From assembly GCA_009702725.1 (NCBI GenBank), contig WLHM01000036.1, positions 1 through 9,069 on the forward strand: a stretch of DNA of 9,069 bases, in the 5' to 3' direction. This document shows, piece after piece, positions 1-6,518 of this stretch. This stretch comes from Actinomycetota bacterium (lineage in GTDB: Bacteria; Actinomycetota; Actinomycetes; S36-B12). The notes under the pieces were generated by a model. It did no database searches. It worked only from the letters and a program-made list of their open reading frames with translations, and was not told where the DNA came from. A program made the translations under genes and the position numbers. Each line of letters opens with the position of its first letter. Positions within the stretch are counted from its first letter, which is position 1.

Positions 1-3000
1 GCTGTTCTCCCAACTCTAGGGGGTCAAACGGCGCTCAATATTGCCATGGCGCTGCACAAGAGTGGGGTGCTGGAGCGCTACGGGGTTGAAATGATCGGCG
101 CCGATGTGGATGCTATTGAGCGCGGTGAAAACCGCGAGCTGTTTCGCGCAATCGTGGCATCTATCGGTGCTGAGAGCGCCCAATCAGTTGTCTGCCACTC
201 GATGTCGGAGTGCCAATTAGCTGCAGAGCAACTTGGGTTTCCGGTGGTTATTAGGCCGTCTTTCACAATGGGTGGTGCCGGATCAGGTATTGCTTATGAC
301 GATAGTGACCTCCTGCGAATTGCGGGTGCCGGGCTGCAGGCGAGCCCAACAACCGAGGTGCTTCTCGAAGAGCCAATCATCGGCTGGAAAGAGTACGAGC
401 TAGAGCTAATGCGCGACCGCGCCGACAATGTCGTAGTTATTTGTTCAATCGAAAACCTCGATCCGATGGGTGTCCACACCGGCGATTCAATAACAGTGGC
501 GCCGGCACTTACCTTGACCGATCGCGAGTATCAGCACATGCGAGATGTCGGCATCGAGATTATCCGAGCCGTTGGCGTTGATACCGGTGGTTGCAATATT
601 CAATTTGCCATCGATCCCTCAGATGGTCGCATGATCGTAATCGAGATGAACCCACGCGTGTCGCGCTCTTCGGCACTTGCTTCCAAGGCGACCGGATTCC
701 CCATCGCCAAGATCGCGGCCCGATTGGCAATTGGCTACACACTCGATGAGATTCCAAATGACATCACGAAGCAAACCCCGGCGTCATTTGAGCCAAGCCT
801 TGATTATGTGGTTGTGAAAGTCCCGCGGTTCGCATTCGAGAAGTTCCCCAATGCTGATCCGGTACTCACCACCACCATGAAGAGTGTGGGCGAGGCGATG
901 TCCATCGGACGAAGCTTTGGTGAGGCACTGCAAAAAGCATTGCGTTCATTAGAGAAACCTGAATCGGTTTTCTGGTGGCCGACTAACTCGACCGAAGTCG
1001 ATGTTCCCGACCTCCTAGAACGTATGCACCGACCCCACGATGGTCGCCTTTCATTGGTGCAACAGGCTCTGTGGGCTGGGGCCACAATTGATCAGGTTCA
1101 CGAGTCCACTCGAATTGACCCCTGGTTTCTTGACCAAATCTGCCAACTGAATGAAACCGCAGATGAAATTCGATCAGCGGTAAGCCTTGATGAACAAATC
1201 CTGCGGCGGGTTAAGCGCAGCGGCTTTTCGGATAAGCAAATTGCCCAACTACGGGGCAGTAGCGAGGACGAAATAAGGGAGTTTAGGCACAGCGTAGGAG
1301 TGCGCCCGGTCTACAAGACCGTTGACACTTGTGCGGCCGAGTTCGCGGCGCAGACCCCTTATCACTATTCAACTTACGAGGAAGAAAACGAGGCTGTACC
1401 AAGTGACCGCGAGAAAGTTATTATTTTGGGCTCGGGGCCAAATCGCATCGGACAGGGCATCGAGTTCGATTACTCATGTGTACATGCGGCACTAACTTTG
1501 CGTGATGCGGGTTATGAAACCATCATGATCAACTGCAATCCCGAGACCGTTTCCACCGACTATGACACTTCTGACCGCTTGTATTTCGAACCGCTGACCT
1601 TTGAAGATGTCTTGGAGATTGTGCACGCGGAGGAGCGGGCAGGCACGGTAACTGGCGTGATTGTGCAATTAGGTGGGCAAACCCCACTTTCCTTGGCGCA
1701 GCGGCTCAAGGATGCTGGCGTCCTGATAATCGGCACTAGCCCTGAGTCGATTCACCTCGCAGAGGATAGGGGGGCATTTGGCCGAGTGCTGGCGAAGGCG
1801 AATCTGCCGGCACCCAAGCATGGCACCGCGATGTCATTTCCGGAGGCGCAGGCTATTGCGGCTGATGTCGGCTATCCAGTACTTGTCCGTCCAAGTTATG
1901 TTCTTGGTGGGCGCGGCATGGAAATCGTCTATGACGACGAAATGCTTGCTGATTATTTGGGTCGGGCAACCAAGATCAATCCCGAGCACCCGGTGTTAGT
2001 TGATCGATTCCTTGACGACGCTATCGAGATTGACGTCGATGCGCTTTTCGACGGTTCGGAGTTGTTCTTGGCCGGCGTGATGGAGCACATAGAAGAAGCC
2101 GGTATTCATTCTGGAGACTCGGCGTGTGCGTTACCCCCGATCACCCTCGGGCCGTCGGAGATTGAGCGGATCCGTGAGTCAACGCTGCGCATTGCAAAAG
2201 GTGTTGGCGTACTCGGGCTACTAAATGTGCAATATGCCCTGTTATCTGATGTGCTGTATGTGCTGGAAGCGAATCCCCGCGCATCACGGACTGTTCCTTT
2301 TGTCTCGAAGGCAACCGCTGTCCCCATAGCGAAAGCGGCTGCGAGAGTCATGGTCGGTCAGAGCATTGCGCAACTCCGCATTGAAGGCTTATTGCCAGCA
2401 TTCGGTGATGGGGGCACGATGCCGGAGGGCGCCGCTGTTTCAGTAAAGGAAGCCGTACTTCCATTTGGCCGTTTCCACGGCGTTGATACCTTGCTCGGTC
2501 CCGAAATGCGCTCGACCGGAGAGGTAATGGGGATCGACGACAGTTTCGGCTTAGCCTTCGCTAAGTCGCAGGAGGCAGCTTTTTCTGGTGGATTGCCAAC
2601 CTCTGGTACCGCTTTCGTTTCACTAGCTAATAGGGATAAGCGGGCGGCGATTTTCCCGATAATGAGGTTGGCGGATCTCGGCTTTGAGATATCGGCTACG
2701 GCGGGCACGGCTGATATTTTGCGCCGCCATGGCGTCACCGCGAGGGTGTTGCGCAAGCATCATGAGGGCAGAGGCCCGGCGGGTGAACCAACGACTATTG
2801 ATTTGATCATGGCCGGTGAGATCGCCCTCATCGTAAATACACCATACGGGGTGGGGCCGCGGGTTGATGGCTACGAAATCCGAACCGCCGCGGTGATCAA
2901 ATCGGTGCCCTGCATCACTACGGTTCAAGGATTGGCTGCCGCCGTACAAGGTATTGAGTCACTGCGCAATGGTGAGGCCACGGTGCGCTCCCTTCAGGAG

Positions 3001-3069
3001 CATGCGCGTGATCTGCTAAAGCTTCGTGAGAGTGCGAGCGGTAGCCTCAGTCCTTCGGAGCCACGATGA
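1..3069 (+). CDS. carB: Carbamoyl phosphate synthase large subunit (5' partial)
   Basis: CarB uses ammonia from the CarA glutaminase, bicarbonate and two ATP to make carbamoyl phosphate for pyrimidine and arginine synthesis in the cytoplasm. The frame is open from base 1 (AVLPTLGGQTALN), so the gene starts upstream; by comparison with E. coli CarB about 84 residues, including the first GAGP loop, are missing. Both ATP-grasp halves are intact in the 1022 residues present. The carboxyphosphate half has RPSFTMGG (85-92), HTGDS (His159), Gln201 and EMNPR (Glu215, Asn217). An oligomerisation region lies at about 325-470. The carbamoyl-phosphate half opens with GSGPNRIGQ and has RPSYVLGG (630-637), HSGDS (His703), Gln744 and EANPR (Glu756, Asn758). 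These match the known E. coli ATP-binding residues at constant offsets of 84 and 85. The end is the MGS-like allosteric domain (about 870-1022). A 35-base gap with no evident signal leads to pyrK. Identity is very secure. Confidence 0.97.
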   Translation, partial: AVLPTLGGQTALNIAMALHKSGVLERYGVEMIGADVDAIERGENRELFRAIVASIGAESAQSVVCHSMSECQLAAEQLGFPVVIRPSFTMGGAGSGIAYDDSDLLRIAGAGLQASPTTEVLLEEPIIGWKEYELELMRDRADNVVVICSIENLDPMGVHTGDSITVAPALTLTDREYQHMRDVGIEIIRAVGVDTGGCNIQFAIDPSDGRMIVIEMNPRVSRSSALASKATGFPIAKIAARLAIGYTLDEIPNDITKQTPASFEPSLDYVVVKVPRFAFEKFPNADPVLTTTMKSVGEAMSIGRSFGEALQKALRSLEKPESVFWWPTNSTEVDVPDLLERMHRPHDGRLSLVQQALWAGATIDQVHESTRIDPWFLDQICQLNETADEIRSAVSLDEQILRRVKRSGFSDKQIAQLRGSSEDEIREFRHSVGVRPVYKTVDTCAAEFAAQTPYHYSTYEEENEAVPSDREKVIILGSGPNRIGQGIEFDYSCVHAALTLRDAGYETIMINCNPETVSTDYDTSDRLYFEPLTFEDVLEIVHAEERAGTVTGVIVQLGGQTPLSLAQRLKDAGVLIIGTSPESIHLAEDRGAFGRVLAKANLPAPKHGTAMSFPEAQAIAADVGYPVLVRPSYVLGGRGMEIVYDDEMLADYLGRATKINPEHPVLVDRFLDDAIEIDVDALFDGSELFLAGVMEHIEEAGIHSGDSACALPPITLGPSEIERIRESTLRIAKGVGVLGLLNVQYALLSDVLYVLEANPRASRTVPFVSKATAVPIAKAAARVMVGQSIAQLRIEGLLPAFGDGGTMPEGAAVSVKEAVLPFGRFHGVDTLLGPEMRSTGEVMGIDDSFGLAFAKSQEAAFSGGLPTSGTAFVSLANRDKRAAIFPIMRLADLGFEISATAGTADILRRHGVTARVLRKHHEGRGPAGEPTTIDLIMAGEIALIVNTPYGVGPRVDGYEIRTAAVIKSVPCITTVQGLAAAVQGIESLRNGEATVRSLQEHARDLLKLRESASGSLSPSEPR

Positions 3070-3104
3070 ACCGAGGCCATAACTACGTAAGGTGCGTGAG
3101 CTAG

Positions 3105-3959
3105 GTGCCAGTACAGGTGAGGGGTGAAGTACTCGACGTGCGGCGCGCGGGCGTGTACTACGTGCTCTCAATAACTGCCCCGGGTATCCCAGAGCAGTTT
3201 CGGCCCGGCCACTTCGTAACCATCGGTATTGGCGGGGAAGAATCTGGCCTAATCTTGCGGCGCGCCTTTGCAATTCATCAAGTTCAATCCCGTGGTGTTT
3301 ACGGTGGCACCCTCGATGTTGTCGTAGGTGTGCAGGGTAAGGGCACTCGCTGGCTAAGCGGGCGTCGTCGCCATGACACCCTTGACATTGTTGGCCCGCT
3401 CGGCAAGCCCTTCATTTTGCCGAAAGAAGGGGTGCCATGTGTCCTGGTCGGAGGCGGCTACGGGTCAGCGCCGCTATTTATGTTGGCCGAACAACTTCGT
3501 GAACGTGGTTGTCGGGTCGATGTAGTGCTTGGTGCATCAACCGAAGAAAAACTCTATGGAGTTCTCGACATCAAGCGGGTCTCTTCGATGCTCACGATAA
3601 CCACCGAGGACGGCTCTTCCGGTACGAAAGGCCGGGTTACCGATGTGCTGCCCGACATCATGGAGCGCAACAATTCTGCGGTGGTGTACGCCTGTGGCCC
3701 AATGGGCATGCTCGCTTCCGTTGCTGCGATCGCCGCCGAATATCGCGCGTATAGCCAGTGCTCGGTTGAAGAATCCATGGCCTGCGGTATTGGCATCTGC
3801 ATGACATGCGTTTTGCCGGTGATCGGTGATGATGGCATTACCCGCATGGTTCGGTCTTGTGTCGAAGGTCCAATTTTTCGCGGTGATTTGGTTCGCTGGG
3901 ACGAAATCGGCACTATTCCGGCCGATGCGCTCGGTGCTCCGGCATTGGATTTGTCATGA
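3105..3959 (+). CDS. pyrK: Dihydroorotate dehydrogenase B, electron transfer subunit
   Basis: PyrK is the FAD and 2Fe-2S subunit of class 1B dihydroorotate dehydrogenase; it passes electrons from the FMN of PyrD to NAD+. The 284-residue protein has a ferredoxin-reductase-like FAD domain (about 1-100, RRAFAIH at 52-58), an NAD-binding domain (VGGGYGSAP at 115-123, CGPMGM at 197-202), and a C-terminal 2Fe-2S site with Cys227, Cys232, Cys235 and Cys252. That is the C-x4-C-x2-C...C pattern of this family. The start is GTG: a TAG stop lies directly upstream in frame, and the next GTG is four codons later. A weak AAGG at 3089-3092 is 12 bases upstream, so initiation may depend on coupling to carB. 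The last four bases overlap pyrD, which supports their working as one complex. Length is slightly above the usual 255-265 residues for this subunit, mainly through the last 15-20 residues. Confidence 0.93.
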   Translation: MPVQVRGEVLDVRRAGVYYVLSITAPGIPEQFRPGHFVTIGIGGEESGLILRRAFAIHQVQSRGVYGGTLDVVVGVQGKGTRWLSGRRRHDTLDIVGPLGKPFILPKEGVPCVLVGGGYGSAPLFMLAEQLRERGCRVDVVLGASTEEKLYGVLDIKRVSSMLTITTEDGSSGTKGRVTDVLPDIMERNNSAVVYACGPMGMLASVAAIAAEYRAYSQCSVEESMACGIGICMTCVLPVIGDDGITRMVRSCVEGPIFRGDLVRWDEIGTIPADALGAPALDLS

Positions 3960-4978
3960 CCCGGGCCATGTTCGGGCACGGGATTGGCTCAGCCGCACCC
4001 CCCGTTCCGAACACTGATATGTCTGCGGCACTCGCATCATTGTCAATGCCAAGCCCGGTGTTGACCGCGTCCGGATGCGCTGCCTCTGGGCGCGAACTTG
4101 ATCAATTCTTCGATATCACCAAGATCGGGGCGATCGTAACGAAGAGCGTGATGCTGCGGCCCCGCTCCGGGCGCCCAACCCCGCGCATGTGCGAAACCCC
4201 TAGCGGAATGCTCAACTCGATCGGTTTGCAGGGCCCGGGCATCGAAGAATTCATTGAAGTGGACTTAGCGTGGCTAGAAGCGCGCGGCGCTCGAACCGTT
4301 GTATCAATCGCGGGGGAGTCGGTCGATGAGTACGGAAAAGTTGCGCAAAAGTTGCGCACCGTAGGGGGAGCTGACGCCATTGAGGTCAATATTTCGTGCC
4401 CAAATGTCTCTGACCGAAATCAAGTTTTTGCCTGCGACCCCGAAATGGCAGCAAACGTAATTCAAACGGTGCGCCGGCAAAGTGACTCACAGACGCCGAT
4501 ATTTGCGAAGTTATCTCCCGATGTAACAGATATCGCTGAGATCGCCAGGTCGGTGGTGCGCGCGGGAGTCGATGGTTTGACGGTGATAAATACGGCTCTG
4601 GGCATGGTAATCGATCTTGAGACGATGCGACCGGCACTCGCTGGGGTTACCGGTGGCCTGAGCGGGCCCGCAATTCGACCGATTGCGCTTCGGTGCGTTT
4701 GGCAAATTCGCCAGGCACTTCCGGATATTCCGATCCTTGGGGTTGGCGGTATCCGCACCGGCTTTGATGCATTGCAGTTCATCTTGGCCGGAGCCAATGC
4801 AGTATCGGTGGGCACCATGACTTTCAATGACCCTTCCGCGCCGATGCGGGTACACAACGAATTGGCGTTGGCACTTGCGGAGCGAGGTTTTGGTAGCGTC
4901 AGTGAGGCGATCTCGTACGGGCACCGCGGCGCAGATATTTTTGAAACTGCCGGTGAAGGTGAAATAGAACTCGAATGA
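3956..4978 (+). CDS. pyrD: Dihydroorotate dehydrogenase B, catalytic subunit (class 1B)
   Basis: PyrD is the FMN-containing TIM-barrel subunit that oxidises dihydroorotate to orotate, the fourth step of UMP synthesis. It is paired with PyrK just upstream. Visible motifs include TASGCAASGREL (37-48), the TKSV lysine (Lys63), GLQGPG (90-95), NISCPN (145-150) with Cys148 as the expected catalytic base, Lys185, INT (211-213), GGLSGPAIRP (233-242), GVGGI (262-266) and the FMN phosphate end VGTMTF (285-290). A cysteine base and a neighbouring pyrK mark class 1B; the quinone-linked class 2 enzyme uses serine and has an N-terminal membrane helix, absent here. The start was chosen at 3956 for its ATGA overlap with pyrK, but the first 21 residues are not family-like, and ATG at 4019 (MSAAL) would give a 319-residue protein closer to the usual length. 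The 3' end overlaps pyrF by four bases. Confidence 0.94.
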   Translation: MTRAMFGHGIGSAAPPVPNTDMSAALASLSMPSPVLTASGCAASGRELDQFFDITKIGAIVTKSVMLRPRSGRPTPRMCETPSGMLNSIGLQGPGIEEFIEVDLAWLEARGARTVVSIAGESVDEYGKVAQKLRTVGGADAIEVNISCPNVSDRNQVFACDPEMAANVIQTVRRQSDSQTPIFAKLSPDVTDIAEIARSVVRAGVDGLTVINTALGMVIDLETMRPALAGVTGGLSGPAIRPIALRCVWQIRQALPDIPILGVGGIRTGFDALQFILAGANAVSVGTMTFNDPSAPMRVHNELALALAERGFGSVSEAISYGHRGADIFETAGEGEIELE

Positions 4979-5691
4979 CGCCAAATCGCGCACCAATCGC
5001 AGTCGCGCTTGACGCACCCGATCTGGATACCCTTCGTAGCTGGGCGCAGGCGGTGGCCCCGGTGGTATCAACATTGAAAGTGGGCCTTGAAGTCTTCTGC
5101 CGCGATGGAGTGTTAGCTGTTATTGCTGCTCGTGAAGCTGCGAGGGCTGGCGGAGTCGGCAATATCGAACTATTCCTTGATCTAAAACTCCATGACATCC
5201 CCGCGACTGTCGCCGGTGCGGCCGGTGCGGTGGCCCACTTAGAGCCGGCGATTTTGACAGTGCATGCGGCAGGTGGGGCAGCCATGGTCGAGGCCGCCGC
5301 ACTCGCGCTCCCGAATACGCGCATCGCAGCGGTAACAGTTCTAACCTCCATTGATGAAGAGACTTTAACCAGCATTGGCCTGGCTGGGCCATCAATCGAG
5401 GCGGCCGTACGCCTTGCTCTCTTAGCGACAAATGCTGGCGCTCGTGCGGTGGTGTGTTCACCGCGCGAGGTGGCCGCCATCCGCGCAGCGGTAGCAGCGG
5501 ATATAACTTTGATCACTCCGGGGGTGCGACCTTTAGGTAGTGCCGCGGGTGACCAAAAGCGGGTAGCAACGCCAGAGCAAGCGATTGCTGACGGCGCTGA
5601 CCTATTGGTAATCGGCCGACCCATTACCGGAGAAACTGATGTCGCGGGTGCAGCGCGTGATATCGCTCGCAGTATCGAGGGTGTGAATTAA
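4975..5691 (+). CDS. pyrF: Orotidine 5'-phosphate decarboxylase, type I
   Basis: PyrF decarboxylates OMP to UMP, the last step of the pathway. The 238-residue TIM barrel carries Asp13 (ALD), Lys35 (LKVGLE), the catalytic array DLKLHDIPAT (69-78: Asp69, Lys71, Asp74, Thr78), TVHAAGG (95-101), LTS (123-125), the phosphate-binding TPGVRP (181-186) and IGRPI (213-217, Arg215). The compact length and the FLDLKLHDIPATV and GDQKRVATP wording fit type I, the E. coli-like form. From recall of the family, many actinobacteria such as Mycobacterium and Streptomyces carry the longer type II enzyme (about 275 residues) at this position. The ATG overlaps the pyrD stop (ATGA), and a GAAGG at 4955-4959 lies rather far upstream, so translation is probably coupled. 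The stop TAA shares one base with the gmk start. No mihF gene intervenes. Confidence 0.95.
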   Translation: MTPNRAPIAVALDAPDLDTLRSWAQAVAPVVSTLKVGLEVFCRDGVLAVIAAREAARAGGVGNIELFLDLKLHDIPATVAGAAGAVAHLEPAILTVHAAGGAAMVEAAALALPNTRIAAVTVLTSIDEETLTSIGLAGPSIEAAVRLALLATNAGARAVVCSPREVAAIRAAVAADITLITPGVRPLGSAAGDQKRVATPEQAIADGADLLVIGRPITGETDVAGAARDIARSIEGVN

Positions 5692-6260
5692 TGGGTGCCA
5701 GGCTTGCGCCTCTAGTCGTTGTATCCGGCCCATCCGGAGTTGGCAAGAGCACGGTGGTCGATGCAGTGCTTGATCTAGCTCCCGATGTTTGGCTATCAGT
5801 TTCAGCCACAACGCGGCTTCCGCGAGCCGGCGAAGTTAGCGGCAGGGAGTATTTCTTCGTAGACGATGACGAGTTCACTCGCTTAATTGATCAGGACGAA
5901 CTACTCGAGTGGGCCGAATTCGCGGGCAATCGCTACGGCACTCCGCGTGGCCCAGTTCTTGAGCATCGTTCCAGTGGCACCCCGGTAATATTGGAGATTG
6001 AGGTGGCCGGGGCTAGGCAGGTGCGGGCCCGGGTGCCCGACGCCCAGTTAGTGTTTTTAGAGCCTCCTTCTTGGCCCGAATTGCAGGCCAGGTTGATTGG
6101 CCGCGGCACCGAGAGCGCCGAGTCGGTAGCCAAGCGTCTGGCGGCCGCTGAGCATGAATTGGCGGCAGCACCGGAGTTCGATCTGGTCATTGTTAACACC
6201 GACGTCGGGCACTGCGCGGCCGCATTGGTAGCATGCCTTCATGACCAACCCCAGACCTGA
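5691..6260 (+). CDS. gmk: Guanylate kinase
   Basis: Gmk phosphorylates GMP (and dGMP) to GDP with ATP in the cytoplasm and is essential for guanine nucleotide supply. The 189-residue protein has the P-loop GPSGVGKST (13-21), the GMP-binding segment SATTRLPRAGEVSG (38-51) with REYFF (52-56), RYGTPR (81-86), EIEVAGARQV (102-111), a lid region with FLEPPSWPEL and RLIGRGTES (134-142), and the closing DLVIVN (164-169). Length is normal for the family. The ATG is part of TAATG, overlapping the pyrF stop by one base, and a GAGG at 5677-5680 sits 10 bases upstream. The 3' end overlaps rpoZ by 20 bases. The gmk-rpoZ pairing is widely conserved in bacteria. Confidence 0.96.
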   Translation: MGARLAPLVVVSGPSGVGKSTVVDAVLDLAPDVWLSVSATTRLPRAGEVSGREYFFVDDDEFTRLIDQDELLEWAEFAGNRYGTPRGPVLEHRSSGTPVILEIEVAGARQVRARVPDAQLVFLEPPSWPELQARLIGRGTESAESVAKRLAAAEHELAAAPEFDLVIVNTDVGHCAAALVACLHDQPQT

Positions 6261-6513
6261 GGGTATTACCCATCCCTCGATAGACGCCCTGCTGGAAAAA
6301 ACCGACTCCAAGTTCTCGTTGGTTATCTACGCGTCCAAGCGGGCCAGGCAAATAAATGCTTACTACTCGCAGCTCGGCGAAGGCTTGCTGGAGTACGTCG
6401 GCCCCCTCGTTGAGACCCATGTGCAAGAGAAGTCACTGTCGATCGCGCTGCGCGAAATCGACGCCGGGCTACTTTCTGCAGAGGCGATCGAGGTAGTCGA
6501 GGCTACGGCCTGA
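6241..6513 (+). CDS. rpoZ: DNA-directed RNA polymerase subunit omega
   Basis: Omega is the small RNA polymerase subunit that helps fold and hold the beta-prime subunit in the core enzyme. The 90-residue product shows the actinobacterial form of the family: HPSIDALLEKTDSKFSLVI (11-29), the central ASKRARQINAYY helix (31-42, equivalent to ARRARQ of E. coli omega), a short LGEGLLEYVGPLVET segment (45-59), and EKSLSIALREIDAGLL (63-78). The ATG lies inside the gmk end, giving a 20-base out-of-frame overlap. No later in-frame ATG or GTG precedes the conserved core, so this start is firm. No good Shine-Dalgarno sequence is seen upstream, which suggests translational coupling to gmk. coaBC follows after five bases. 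Confidence 0.95.
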   Translation: MTNPRPEGITHPSIDALLEKTDSKFSLVIYASKRARQINAYYSQLGEGLLEYVGPLVETHVQEKSLSIALREIDAGLLSAEAIEVVEATA

Positions 6514-6518
6514 ATTCG

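Noticed and set aside
3070..3104. A promoter or attenuator between carB and pyrK.
   Set aside because: The 35 bases hold only a TACGTA palindrome and a weak AAGG; no hairpin with a T run or -35/-10 pair is visible.
4336..4357. An 11-base tandem repeat (AAAAGTTGCGC twice) within pyrD that could be a slippage or phase-variation site.
   Set aside because: The protein reads through it with family-like sequence (YGKVAQKLRT) leading into the NISCPN motif, and only two copies exist. Chance is the simplest explanation.
5212..5229. A 9-base tandem repeat (GCCGGTGCG twice) in pyrF.
   Set aside because: It encodes Ala-Gly-rich residues in a helix (AGAAGA) that are ordinary in this GC-rich gene.
4899..5624. 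A 241-codon open frame on the minus strand across the pyrD end and pyrF.
   Set aside because: Its composition (Ala, Thr, Arg, Ser) mirrors the opposite-strand codons of pyrF, and no recognisable domain is present.
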